IMG/VR virus record: IMGVR_UViG_3300048134_000007
Location: 1 to 29,042 of that record
Reading direction: 5' to 3' (one strand)
Source of the DNA: a virus
DNA: 29,042 nt
Shown: positions 7,168-16,127 of the stretch, one piece after another
How positions within the stretch are numbered: position 1 is the first letter of the stretch
How the letters are laid out: each line of letters begins with the position of its first letter
Made by a program: the position numbers and the translations under genes
The notes under the pieces: generated by a model
Database searches by the model: none
What the model saw: the letters and a program-made list of their open reading frames with translations, nothing else
Told to the model about the DNA's origin: nothing

Positions 7168-7720
7168 GTCCTATCTCCAACCACCCAGTTATAATGTATT
7201 TATCTTCTTTTAAATCTGGATTCGCACGGTGTGTATGTGTAAAATATGCAGGCCAAATAACTAATTTACCAGTTTCTGGTTTTATTGATAGTTCTTGATG
7301 CATAAAATCTGTATATCCTGTATCAGTATCATTTAAATAAACCATCCAAACACCAAATCTATTTTCACTTTTTGATGTTTTTGGATTAAATACATCTAAT
7401 TCAGAATGCCATTTAGTAAAACCACCACCTTCTGTACTTTTTTGAAATTTATATCCAGTAATGATATAATTTCCTTCTTCTATATGCCACTTTTTAAAAC
7501 ATCTTTTAATATGTTTTTTAATAATAGAATTCAATTGATTATAAAAAGGTTCAAAAGATTCAAACTTATGACAAGCAGTAATAGATACGTCTTTTCTAAT
7601 TTCATTAGAAACATTCGCACAATTGATTCCAACTTCACCAGCGATTAACTTGTTTTCATACCAAGATATCATATCATTACAAACCTCTTTATTTAGAGTG
7701 TTCTTTTTTTCATATATCAT
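7151..7720 (-). CDS. 2-oxoglutarate/Fe(II)-dependent oxygenase
   Basis: This 189-residue protein carries the elements of a prolyl-hydroxylase-type double-stranded beta-helix enzyme. KWHSELDVF (104-112) gives the HxE/D iron motif (H105, E107). WPAYFTHTHRANP (156-168) gives the distal histidine (H162 or H164), and KYIITGW (174-180) supplies a basic residue in the 2OG-binding position. Such enzymes hydroxylate proteins or small molecules using O2 and 2OG. The gene lies between gp15 (4-nt ATGA overlap) and gp16 (17-nt overlap), a place where T4 has no gene, so it is expressed with packaging genes late in infection. The substrate is unknown. Related genes are common in T4-like cyanophages. Confidence 0.88.
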   Translation of the reverse strand: MIYEKKNTLNKEVCNDMISWYENKLIAGEVGINCANVSNEIRKDVSITACHKFESFEPFYNQLNSIIKKHIKRCFKKWHIEEGNYIITGYKFQKSTEGGGFTKWHSELDVFNPKTSKSENRFGVWMVYLNDTDTGYTDFMHQELSIKPETGKLVIWPAYFTHTHRANPDLKEDKYIITGWLEIGHERNR

Positions 7721-8499
7721 ATATTACTTATATTATCGGAATCTACTGTATTGAATCCATAATCACTATCTGCACTTACATTTGCTGGTGTTGGTGTTAT
7801 ATTTTGTGTTTTGTAGTAATCACCACTATCTGCCGCACTATCAATGATAAACAAGTTATTACTAACTTCACGAATAATTTTACTTGTGCCAAGTGGTCCG
7901 TGAAAGTTTATTTTCATTTCAAAACTTAATGTATATACAATTGTTCGTCTTTGTTCTATTGAACCTTCAAAGTCATCTGTAAAAGAAACACTTGTCAATG
8001 TAATTGGTACGTCTTCACTCAATGCAACATTACTAAAAGGTTTTACTGAAACAGTATATTGTGGCGTAAAGAATGGAAATATTTGTTCTACTATTTGTAG
8101 TGCATCGTCTTGAGATTTAGCATAAACATTTAAATCAAAATTAATGTTGTATGGTGTTGCAGTAAATAACTTTTGTCTTGATATTGTTGAACCAGCAAGA
8201 ACTTTATTTAAGTTATTCATCTTATTTAATTGTCTTGTTTCATCGTACGCTATACCATTTATTTCAAAAGACATACGTGGTAATTTAATTGCAACGAGTC
8301 TTTCATTTTGTTCGCCATTTGTCATTTGTTCTATTCGAGCAAGAAAGTTTCTTTTTGGCGCATATGATAGTGGCACTTTAACTTGTGAAATAGTTTCACC
8401 TGCAGAGTTCTGTCTAAGTACATAAAGATTATTAAATAACGACCCAAAGACACTTACTGCACTTCGAACTCTTTTGTGATAGAAATGAGTACCAAACAT
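7717..8499 (-). CDS. 15: Tail completion and sheath stabiliser protein, T4 gp15-like
   Basis: At 260 residues it is close to T4 gp15 (272). In T4 gp15 forms the hexamer that caps the finished tail and joins it to the neck. The N-terminus MFGTHFYHKRVR then FGSLFNNLYVLRQ, followed by KVPLSYAPKRNFLARIE, matches the T4 pattern MFG.fy...fr...lfgdlFnnI...R...G....kVPI.Ya.k..fl. Further landmarks are LPRMSFEI and IVEQIFPFFTPQY. The C-terminal tail (about 220-260) is Asp/Ser-rich with four DS pairs and varies in the family. The start codon overlaps the gp14 stop by 1 nt (TAATG), showing tight coupling. Confidence 0.95.
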   Translation of the reverse strand: MFGTHFYHKRVRSAVSVFGSLFNNLYVLRQNSAGETISQVKVPLSYAPKRNFLARIEQMTNGEQNERLVAIKLPRMSFEINGIAYDETRQLNKMNNLNKVLAGSTISRQKLFTATPYNINFDLNVYAKSQDDALQIVEQIFPFFTPQYTVSVKPFSNVALSEDVPITLTSVSFTDDFEGSIEQRRTIVYTLSFEMKINFHGPLGTSKIIREVSNNLFIIDSAADSGDYYKTQNITPTPANVSADSDYGFNTVDSDNISNI

Positions 8500-9371
8500 T
8501 ACGACATATCTCCAAATGGATTACCTTCACTAAAGTCTAGAAAGTCTGACTCAAAATCGTCAAAAGTTTTATTCTGATTATCACTCAATATATCATTTAT
8601 TTGATTTATTGAAGTCGGTGTTGCCACGTGTTGACTTTGGTTACCAATAATACTTCTAGTTGTAGTCCATTCATGAAACAATCCATCAGTTGCGCCACTG
8701 TGAATTAGTTGTAAAGTATTACCAGAATCAGATGCAAATGCAACTTCTCCAATCATATTATAAGTATCGAATACTTGTGTGACAGTTTCACCTTGAATAA
8801 ATCTACCACCACCTGAATCAAGTGATAAATTATATTTGAAAGAACCTTCTGTTTCAACATCTTGTATTGTGTCTACGCCAGTATCAAAGTCTTCACCACT
8901 GTACTCAAACAATTCACATTGTAATCTAAATGTTGGTAAATCTTTTAATTGATAAAATGGTGTTTCAGTTTCAACTCTACGTATTTCAAACATAGATTCA
9001 GACATTGGTAAATATATTAAATCACCTTCTCTTGGTCTAAAGTTTGCTACCTCTAATCGTTTACCAACTAATTGCACCCATCTTTTTCTTGAAACAATAA
9101 ATGTTGCTTGGTCCCTTAACTCTACACCAAACTTTGTAAATAAATCTCCTTCACCTTCAAACCCTTCTGCATTTTCAATATACATTTCTACTTTGTATGC
9201 ATCTGAAAATCTAGATGGAACGTCATCTAAAAAGATTTTATCTTTGTTAACTATTTCTCTAGGTAAATAATAGACATCTTGTCCAAACATCTGTAAAGAT
9301 TCTATAACTAAATCCTCAAAGAGTTGTTGTTCTGAACGAACTTTCTGTTTAAAATACTGGTTTGTTGCCAT
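8499..9371 (-). CDS. 14: Neck protein, T4 gp14-like
   Basis: This 290-residue protein belongs to the T4 head-completion/neck family (T4 gp14 has 256). Marks are the N-terminal helix FKQKVRSEQQLFEDLVIESL (7-26), then DVYYLPREIVNKD and VEMYIENAEGFEGEGDLFTK, and the strand region FIVSRKRWVQL. In T4 gp13 and gp14 seal the filled head and form the tail attachment site. It starts 3 nt after gp13 ends and overlaps gp15 by one base. The C-terminus ends with FSEGNPFGDMS, matching a conserved FG.....GNPFGD-type ending in related phages. The middle has a DSG/DSGN-rich stretch. Confidence 0.95.
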   Translation of the reverse strand: MATNQYFKQKVRSEQQLFEDLVIESLQMFGQDVYYLPREIVNKDKIFLDDVPSRFSDAYKVEMYIENAEGFEGEGDLFTKFGVELRDQATFIVSRKRWVQLVGKRLEVANFRPREGDLIYLPMSESMFEIRRVETETPFYQLKDLPTFRLQCELFEYSGEDFDTGVDTIQDVETEGSFKYNLSLDSGGGRFIQGETVTQVFDTYNMIGEVAFASDSGNTLQLIHSGATDGLFHEWTTTRSIIGNQSQHVATPTSINQINDILSDNQNKTFDDFESDFLDFSEGNPFGDMS

Positions 9372-9374
9372 GAC

Positions 9375-10148
9375 CTACCCTACAAAGAAATTAGGTGGAT
9401 TGTCATACTCGTTTCTTAGTTTTTCTATTTCTCTTTCTATTTCTTCTTTAGCATCATCAATCAATTGTCTACCATTTAACGTCACACCACCAGGGAGTGT
9501 CATACCTTCGAATTTACTTATATTTTCTCCCCATTGTTTTTTCAATATCGCAGTTACATAATTTTTCATGAATAAATTATTGTAAACACCACCAACACTT
9601 TCTGCTTCTTCAACAAACATTTCAAGCATGATGTAATCGCCAACCTTTATATCGCCACCATCACGTAAATCACCAGCGATAAACAATGTACCACTGTGTC
9701 TACTAAATTGTATTTGAGGTTGACCAGTAAGTTTTAAATCAATCATAGAAAGATATTGTTGCATGTGTTCGTAATATGCTAAATCACCTACACCTGTTGC
9801 CAAATCTGCAAGGTCATTTAATCGCATTTGATATTTGATATCAAAGAAGTTTACATTTGATGTTGAATCACCTATCATAAAAACTTTTACAACATCTAGT
9901 ATTCTATTTGCAACTGCTGGCAAAGCGGTGTTTAAATCAATACTTTTAGCATCAACCATTGCTTGAGTAATTAATACAGGTTGAAAAACTCTTAACTGAC
10001 CATCTGCGGCATACTCACGAAATAACTGTAAACCATCATCAATTCTATCTTCGATTTGGTCATCGTCTACATTTATTTCTATAACTGGATATCCAAGTCT
10101 ACGTAGTACGTAGTCTCTAAAATCATTTCTGTTACTTATTTTTGCCAT
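9375..10148 (-). CDS. 13: Neck protein, T4 gp13-like
   Basis: This 257-residue protein (T4 gp13: 309) joins head and tail with gp14. The N-terminal FRDYVLRRLGYPVIEINVDD (10-29) followed by DQIEDRIDDGLQLF is the diagnostic gp13 start. The C-terminal block has KKQWGENISKFEGMTLPGGV then TLNGRQLIDDAKEEIE, and the end reads PPNFFVG. It lies 15 nt downstream of the large fibre gene. No clear Shine-Dalgarno is seen. Instead a one-mismatch late-promoter string GATAAATA (10154-10161) stands 5 nt before ATG, as for two other genes here. Confidence 0.95.
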   Translation of the reverse strand: MAKISNRNDFRDYVLRRLGYPVIEINVDDDQIEDRIDDGLQLFREYAADGQLRVFQPVLITQAMVDAKSIDLNTALPAVANRILDVVKVFMIGDSTSNVNFFDIKYQMRLNDLADLATGVGDLAYYEHMQQYLSMIDLKLTGQPQIQFSRHSGTLFIAGDLRDGGDIKVGDYIMLEMFVEEAESVGGVYNNLFMKNYVTAILKKQWGENISKFEGMTLPGGVTLNGRQLIDDAKEEIEREIEKLRNEYDNPPNFFVG

Positions 10149-10153
10149 ATTAC

Positions 10154-10161
10154 TATTTATC
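10154..10161 (-). promoter_or_regulatory. Possible late promoter variant GATAAATA before gp13
   Basis: One mismatch to TATAAATA, 5 nt before the gp13 ATG. It is listed because two exact elements here have the same tight spacing to their genes. It may be chance. Confidence 0.35.
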
Positions 10162-10163
10162 TA

Positions 10164-13100
10164 TTAATTCAATAGAGTTCCTGAGTTATTGTATACGTTA
10201 ATTCTGTAGTGTGTACCTTCTTGGCCATCTAACGTTGCGGCATTTAGACCACTACCATTTGAGTCAACTGTTTGTATTAGTGCCATTACATGATTTGCAT
10301 TTAGTCCAAACTGACCACCAGAACTATCGTAAGTTAATCCTGCTTGACCAGTAGATAAATTATCTCTTGCAATCTTAATTATGTCTGCAGAGTCTACATT
10401 TAAATTACCAACTGATAATGTACCAGATATATCTGCATTACCCGTGACACCTATACCAGTTGAAGTTGCATGGAGAATATTTCCAGTACCATTTAAGTGT
10501 AAAGCAAAAGTACCATCACCTTGAACTCGATTATACCAAATATTACTACCATTGTCAATTCTAAGTTGATAATCAGAATCAGTTGATATTTCAGTTCTTC
10601 TATTAAAGGTAGCACCAGCACCAAAGGTTGCATTACCTCTATCAGACATATCTAATGTCAATGCAGTAAATGTAGTGCCATCACTAACACCTCTAAATTT
10701 AATATCATCATCTGAAATTACAGCATCTATATGTACAGCACCGGTGGCGTCGCCAAAGTTTGCAAACTGAGTACCACCATTGCTTAATTTAATATCTCCA
10801 CCATCTGCATCAAGTGTTATATCACCACCTACATCTACAGTAAGGTTTCCTGCATGGATTAAATTACCACCAAGAGTTATTTGGTCGCTGAATATTGCCG
10901 CACCACCTGCAGACATATCAAGAGTAAGTGCATTAATCCCAGAACCACCATCATTACCTCTAAATATTATGTCCTTATCTTGTACAGCAGATTTTATTTG
11001 TAAATCAGAACTAGAATTTTCTATAACACCAATTTCTGTACCACCATCTTTAAATCTTATATCTCCACCATCAGCATCAAGGATAATATCTCCTGCAACA
11101 TCTAATGTTAAGTCACCACTAGATAAATCTATTTCTGTGCCATCTATCGTGATATCATCTACTTGTAATGCATTTGTGTTTATTGAACTAGAAGCAAGAT
11201 TACCTATTGTGGCCGAGTCTGCAGTCGCAGTCGTACTTGCCATAAGTCCAGTGACAGAGACACCAGTTGTGGTTGTTTCTAACCTTTTAACATTATCTTC
11301 ATATAATTCTACCGAACTATTGTCTCCCATGACAATATAGTTTTCATCGTGTGTTCCATTTTGAAGTGCAAAAGTATCTGCACCAATATATAATCCACCC
11401 GTACCCGTATGTGTAAATTTAGTATTGTTTCCGTCATGTCTTATGTTTGCATCACCACCAGTTCCAAATTTTATAAAATGCTTATCACCGAATGTTAATG
11501 CTTTTTCAGACTTATCGTAAACTACTGCACCCGCAGAGTCAAGAGTTAAATCACCACCAACTGTTAACCCAGTAAGAGTACCAACACTTGTAATATTAGA
11601 CTGTGCGGCACCTGTAACAGTAGCGGCAGTTCCTGATACATTACCAGTTACATTACCTGTAACATTACCTTCTAGAGTATCAAGTTTTAATGTACCTAAA
11701 CTGTAAGAAGCATCTGCTTCATTAATACTACCACTTGGGTTTGAATCGTATTCATCTATTAGTTTCCATTTATCATCTGAAACATCATAGTAAATACCAA
11801 CATAAGTAAATCCTACACCTGAAGAACCAGTGTTTCTGTTTGAGAAGAAACCAGTATCGACATTAATTGGTCCAGCAGTACCTGCCCATCTTGCGCCCGA
11901 ATCGTGACCCGTAGTTGATGCAAAGTTGATTGAAATGTTATCAGTTGAATGAATCATCTGAGCAGAACCAGTAATTGGTTGCTTAGTTAATACTGGTGAA
12001 GAGAATGTACTATCTGCGGCAAATGCTACTTCAAATGTATCTACGCCACCTGCACCTGTACCAACACCATCAATTCTAACATAATAGTTTTGATTCGCAG
12101 TACCAGTAAAGAATCCTGAATAGAAGGCATCATCTAATCCTGTACCCGAAAAAGTTGTTCCTGCCTCACCGATTGCATTACCTTCATTCAATCTGAACAT
12201 TGGTGTACCAGCAGTTAAGTCTGCAGACGATACAGAGGTTGTTGACCCTAGAACTGTTAAGTTTCCGTCAATCTGTAAATTACTTCCTATGTGACCCGAA
12301 GTCACAACTCTTAATGAGTCAATTGTGTGTGCTTGTCTGTTAAGTAAAATTACACCCGTTGAAGCATTCGAACTTACACACCAACCTAAACATATTGGAT
12401 AGTTTGGATATAGTGGTGTAGAATTTGATAATAAACCAGAACCTAGACCAACAAAGACTTTTTGACCTGCAGTTAAACCAGAAGTATCTAGTCCTGATAA
12501 CTGACCAGAAGTCTGAATATATCCATACGAATTATTTGGTATTGCTACTGCAGTTAAACCTTGTGCATTGTATTTTGCAGTATCAGTTGCATCTGCAAGT
12601 GCTACTGTTGGTACATCTACTGCACCGCCCGTGTAGTTACCAGAGAAGTATACTGGTTTACCTTTTGTGATTGTTGCACCACTATTGTTATAAACTCTTT
12701 GATGTTCTTCAATACCTACTTCGTGAACTAAACCACTAACGTCACTATAGAAACCTATCGTTTTATTACTATCATCGTAGAAAAGTCTACCTTCTTTATG
12801 TGCAGGTACGTTTGTAACACCTGTTAATAATTCTAGTTGAGTTGCATTTACTGAATCTGCTTGTAATACACCTGTAGTTCTTAAGTTACCTATATCTGCA
12901 GAATCTATTGTTGCCTGACTCGCAGTAAGTTGTGTATTCGCTAAATTTGTAACTGTCGCAGAATCTACAAATAAATTATCGGTATTGATACTAGTCGATG
13001 CTATATTTGTTACTGTAGCAGAGTCACTTGTAATTGTACCTGAGTGTAATTTATTTGTTGCGGCAGAATCAAAAGTAGCATCTTTACCAGTCAATTGAGT

Positions 13101-15674
13101 TGTGACTGCTACATTTTTAAGTGTTGCCGAATCTGCAGTTAAGTCGCCAGCATGAAGCACGTTAGCGGCCGCAGAATCAAATGAAGCATTGTCAATTGTT
13201 AATTGACTACTCGCTATATTTGTAACAGTTGCGGAATCACCTGTAATTACTTTAGCAGTTAATACAGAGTTTGCAATATTTGTTATTGTCGCACTATCAC
13301 CAAAAGCAGAATCAAAGTTAATAAACTCAGTTGAAAATTGTCTGATATCAGAACTGTCTGCATTTAAAGTATTAATCGTTGCACTATCAGATGTAATCTG
13401 TGAAGATGTAAACTGTGTATTTGCTAAATTTATAATTGTTGCAGAATCAATTGTTACTGCACTTGCATGTATTGTATTGTGAGCAGAACTATCAAAAGTT
13501 GCATTATCAACAGTTAATTGAGTACTTGCTAAATTTGTAATTGTTGCAGAATCATTCGCACTAGACTTATCTAATAATTGATGCCATGCACCAGCATGAG
13601 CAAAGTAACCTTTACCTGTTCCATGTACGTGAGCAAACATTCCATGATGCGAATTTGCATCTGGTAAATCTCCTTCTGAACCAAAGACGTTAGCATAGTA
13701 AAGTTTACCTGTTGTAACTAAATCATTATTACCTAAAGCAATGCCACCAATCGTTGCAGAATCAATGAAGGCACTATCTGCATTTATAAATTCTGTACTA
13801 AATTGTCGTATGTCAGAACTATCTGCATTAATTGTATTAATTGTGGCACTATCTGCCGTAACTTGCGATAAAGTTATTTGTGTTGTTGCTAAATTACCTA
13901 TCGTTGCAGAATCTATATTTGCACTTGTACCTGTAATTGCCTTCGCAGTTAAAACTGAGTTTGCAATGTTTGTAATAGTTGCACTATCTCCAACTTGACT
14001 TGTATTTGTAATTGCTTTTGCAGTAAGAACAGAATTTGCTATGTTTGTAATTGTTGCCGAATCTGTAAATAACTGGTCAACATTTACGTTTGTACTTGCT
14101 ATGTTTGTTATAGTCGCAGAGTCACCAGTTGCACTATCAAAGTTTATATTCTCAGTAGAGAAATGGTCTATGTCTGCACTATCTACGTTTAATTTTGTAA
14201 TAGTTGCACTATCTAAAGTTGCTTGACTTCCTGTTAACTGTGTATTAGCAATGTTCGTTATAGTTGCCGAGTCACCAGAAGACATTGAAAAATTAGCGGC
14301 AGATAAATTTGTAACATGAGCAGAGTCTATGTTTGCATTTGCAACAGTTAACTGTGTAGTTGCTATATTCGTTATGGTCGCAGAATCACCAAATGCCGAG
14401 TCAAAGTTTATGAATTCTGTACTTATCTGTCTAACGTCTGAACTATCTACGTTTAAAGTATTAATGGTAGCAGAGTCTACAGTTATTTGACTTGCAGTTA
14501 ATTGTGTGTTTGCTAGATTTGTGATTGTTGCACTATCACCGAATGCCGAATCAAAATTAATAAATTCAGTTGACAACTGCCTAATATCTGAACTGTCTGC
14601 ATTTAAGTTGGTAATAGTAGCAGAATCAATTGTTGCTTGACTACCAGTAAACTGAGTGTTTGCTATGTTCGTAAATGTGGCACTATCACCAGATGATGCT
14701 AACATATTGGTAATCGATAGATTACCTATTGTTGCAGAATCTATGTTTGCATTAGCACCAGTAATTAAGTTTGTACTTGTAACGTTTACAGATGTTGTAT
14801 TATTTGCAGTAATTGTATTAGCAGTATGTGTTGTTGATGCTAAACTAGTAATTGTACCTGAATCACCAACTAGTTGACCACCACGAATTAAACCAAGTGT
14901 ATAAAATGTTTCTGAAACAATTGTCCATCTATCATTTGTTTCGTCCCAGACAAATAGTTTATTATCAGAGTCACCACGTTCAATTGCAATACCACCAGTT
15001 TCTGTTGGAACACCTGTAGCATTAGAGTTAATTCGAATTATATTATCTGCTAGATTAATTTCTTCTGTGTTAACAGTCGTTGTTGTACCTTGAACAGTTA
15101 AATCACCAGCAATTATAACGTTTTTATGAAATGTTTCATTTTCGTCTGTTCTTGCTATGTCTGAATCATTAAAAGTAAAAGTTGAAGTATTACTATCGTA
15201 TGCAAGAATATCTGTATCACCATTTACTGTGATAAATTTTGGATTAGTTAATACTGTTCCACCATCACTATCTCTAACAACAAAGTTTCCATTTTCATCT
15301 TTAACTTTAAGAGAACCGATATTGATTGTTCCGCCACTTAAAAATAAGTCTTTCCATTTCTTTGTAGCAGACCCTAAATCTTGAGCAGAATCTAATCTTG
15401 GTACTAAATTACCAGAGATAGAATCGTTTGTAAAATTAATTTTAAATGAATCTGGAGAACCACTACTATCGTAAGTGACAAACATATTACTGTCGCCCGT
15501 AAACTGAGCAACTTCGTAATTACCAGATGAAAGATTAAATGCTAGTATGGTACCCGATGCTTGTCCTGTAGTTGTAACACCACCCAAGTTATTAATACCA
15601 AAACTACCAGCAGTTACAGTTTTTATCGGAGTACCGACTACTACTTTTTTTAACGTAATCTTATTTACTGCCAT
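10164..15674 (-). CDS. Giant tail-fibre-like virion protein with ten-residue DSATI repeats
   Basis: This 1836-residue protein is mostly repetitive. The N-terminus contains DLGSATKKWKDLFLSGGTIN, a motif common in marine T4-like fibre proteins. About 202-228 reads VNTEEINLADNIIRINSN, another recurrent fibre block. Residues about 310-930 consist of decapeptide repeats starting DSATI. They are interrupted near 640-705 by a block with HHGMFAHVHGTGKGYFAHAG. Around 965 begins a GRLFYDDSNKTIGFYSD / EEHQRVYNNSGATITKGKPV region. Residues about 1500-1660 hold two copies of a LDADGGDIxxxxGGT repeat. The C-terminus has LDGQEGTHYR just 17 residues before the end, with no visible chaperone domain. AGGA lies before ATG. 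A host-contact fibre is inferred from architecture and from its position between gp8 and gp13. Confidence 0.85.
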   Translation of the reverse strand: MAVNKITLKKVVVGTPIKTVTAGSFGINNLGGVTTTGQASGTILAFNLSSGNYEVAQFTGDSNMFVTYDSSGSPDSFKINFTNDSISGNLVPRLDSAQDLGSATKKWKDLFLSGGTINIGSLKVKDENGNFVVRDSDGGTVLTNPKFITVNGDTDILAYDSNTSTFTFNDSDIARTDENETFHKNVIIAGDLTVQGTTTTVNTEEINLADNIIRINSNATGVPTETGGIAIERGDSDNKLFVWDETNDRWTIVSETFYTLGLIRGGQLVGDSGTITSLASTTHTANTITANNTTSVNVTSTNLITGANANIDSATIGNLSITNMLASSGDSATFTNIANTQFTGSQATIDSATITNLNADSSDIRQLSTEFINFDSAFGDSATITNLANTQLTASQITVDSATINTLNVDSSDVRQISTEFINFDSAFGDSATITNIATTQLTVANANIDSAHVTNLSAANFSMSSGDSATITNIANTQLTGSQATLDSATITKLNVDSADIDHFSTENINFDSATGDSATITNIASTNVNVDQLFTDSATITNIANSVLTAKAITNTSQVGDSATITNIANSVLTAKAITGTSANIDSATIGNLATTQITLSQVTADSATINTINADSSDIRQFSTEFINADSAFIDSATIGGIALGNNDLVTTGKLYYANVFGSEGDLPDANSHHGMFAHVHGTGKGYFAHAGAWHQLLDKSSANDSATITNLASTQLTVDNATFDSSAHNTIHASAVTIDSATIINLANTQFTSSQITSDSATINTLNADSSDIRQFSTEFINFDSAFGDSATITNIANSVLTAKVITGDSATVTNIASSQLTIDNASFDSAAANVLHAGDLTADSATLKNVAVTTQLTGKDATFDSAATNKLHSGTITSDSATVTNIASTSINTDNLFVDSATVTNLANTQLTASQATIDSADIGNLRTTGVLQADSVNATQLELLTGVTNVPAHKEGRLFYDDSNKTIGFYSDVSGLVHEVGIEEHQRVYNNSGATITKGKPVYFSGNYTGGAVDVPTVALADATDTAKYNAQGLTAVAIPNNSYGYIQTSGQLSGLDTSGLTAGQKVFVGLGSGLLSNSTPLYPNYPICLGWCVSSNASTGVILLNRQAHTIDSLRVVTSGHIGSNLQIDGNLTVLGSTTSVSSADLTAGTPMFRLNEGNAIGEAGTTFSGTGLDDAFYSGFFTGTANQNYYVRIDGVGTGAGGVDTFEVAFAADSTFSSPVLTKQPITGSAQMIHSTDNISINFASTTGHDSGARWAGTAGPINVDTGFFSNRNTGSSGVGFTYVGIYYDVSDDKWKLIDEYDSNPSGSINEADASYSLGTLKLDTLEGNVTGNVTGNVSGTAATVTGAAQSNITSVGTLTGLTVGGDLTLDSAGAVVYDKSEKALTFGDKHFIKFGTGGDANIRHDGNNTKFTHTGTGGLYIGADTFALQNGTHDENYIVMGDNSSVELYEDNVKRLETTTTGVSVTGLMASTTATADSATIGNLASSSINTNALQVDDITIDGTEIDLSSGDLTLDVAGDIILDADGGDIRFKDGGTEIGVIENSSSDLQIKSAVQDKDIIFRGNDGGSGINALTLDMSAGGAAIFSDQITLGGNLIHAGNLTVDVGGDITLDADGGDIKLSNGGTQFANFGDATGAVHIDAVISDDDIKFRGVSDGTTFTALTLDMSDRGNATFGAGATFNRRTEISTDSDYQLRIDNGSNIWYNRVQGDGTFALHLNGTGNILHATSTGIGVTGNADISGTLSVGNLNVDSADIIKIARDNLSTGQAGLTYDSSGGQFGLNANHVMALIQTVDSNGSGLNAATLDGQEGTHYRINVYNNSGTLLN
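12870..14747 (-). repeat. 30-nt coding repeat (decapeptide starting DSATI)
   Basis: Most units read DSATIxxLxx or a paired filler unit of ten, as in DSATITNIAN-TQLTASQITV and DSSDIRQFST-EFINFDSAFG. Two five-residue fillers and one larger block break the register. Synonymous codons vary widely between copies. Confidence 0.87.
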
Positions 15675-15682
15675 TTAAAATC

Positions 15683-16057
15683 CTAATATGTTACAGACGG
15701 ACTTATTTCTGCTTGTCCTTCTGCGACTCTTTGTACTATTGTTTTACCATCTGAATCTACAAAAGACACTTCACAATCCCATACATAACGTCCTCGAGTG
15801 TTTAAACCCTGCGATGAATCGCTAGAGAGACTTAATGTGACAATACCTGACGATGCAGGTGTTGGTATGATTGCATTGAATGTTACAGTATTTGGGTCAT
15901 TGGCACTATCACCATGTCTACGTTTCATCTTTGCTTCTGCAGAATAGTTTGTTAAATCAAATGCAGTTCCGTCAGATTCTTTAACTAAATGTAGTTCTAT
16001 TGCGGTGTCTGTCCCTTGTGGTATAACTATGTCTTCGTAATTTTGTGTGTGCGCCAT
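15683..16057 (-). CDS. Small beta-sandwich virion protein, BppU N-terminal-like
   Basis: This 124-residue protein begins with a strand-rich segment: DIVIPQGTDTAIELHLVKES, then GTAFDLTNYSAEAKMKRRHG. It continues with a GIVTLSLSSDSSQGL block and RGRYVWDCEVSFVDSDGK, ending AEGQAEISPSVTY. The pattern (QG-T....l.l....G...DLTGy...a.ir.......G...l.ls...t..l..G.Y.yDve......g...r..eG...v.p.vT) is that of a small Ig-like or BppU-N-like domain common next to phage fibre genes. It probably caps or attaches a fibre or baseplate component. It is the first gene after a late promoter (16096-16103) and lies 8 nt before the giant fibre. A hairpin ends just before its ribosome-binding site. Confidence 0.78.
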   Translation of the reverse strand: MAHTQNYEDIVIPQGTDTAIELHLVKESDGTAFDLTNYSAEAKMKRRHGDSANDPNTVTFNAIIPTPASSGIVTLSLSSDSSQGLNTRGRYVWDCEVSFVDSDGKTIVQRVAEGQAEISPSVTY

Positions 16058-16066
16058 GAATTAATC

Positions 16067-16105
16067 CATATAAGTAAAGTCTATTGTATATGCTTTATTT
16101 ATATG
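16067..16105 (-). promoter_or_regulatory. 13-bp inverted repeat carrying a late promoter in its 5' arm
   Basis: On the minus strand CATATAAATAAAG (16105-16093) pairs with CTTTACTTATATG (16079-16067), 12 of 13 pairs with one A-C mismatch, loop of 13. The 3' arm ends next to the weak GGA ribosome site of the gene at 16057. Confidence 0.58.
16096..16103 (-). promoter_or_regulatory. Late promoter core TATAAATA, upstream of the BppU-like/giant fibre/neck/terminase run
   Basis: Exact element in the 70-nt gap, 39 nt before the start at 16057. It lies wholly inside the 5' arm of an inverted repeat. It probably drives the long transcript down to gp17. Confidence 0.8.
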
Positions 16106-16127
16106 AATTAAGATTTAAGACAAGTAT

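Noticed and set aside
7197-7204. GATAAATA on the minus strand upstream of gp16
   Set aside because: It encodes the KYI part of the oxygenase motif KYIITGW; one mismatch and fully explained by coding.
12870-14747. Regular 30-nt repeats that could suggest a CRISPR array
   Set aside because: Units vary at synonymous sites, keep one reading frame, have no constant repeat/variable spacer structure, and lie inside a long fibre gene.
13741-14877. Plus-strand open frames opposite the giant fibre gene
   Set aside because: They are antisense shadows of the repeat (recurring VIVAES-type strings mirror DSATI codons) and lack ribosome sites.
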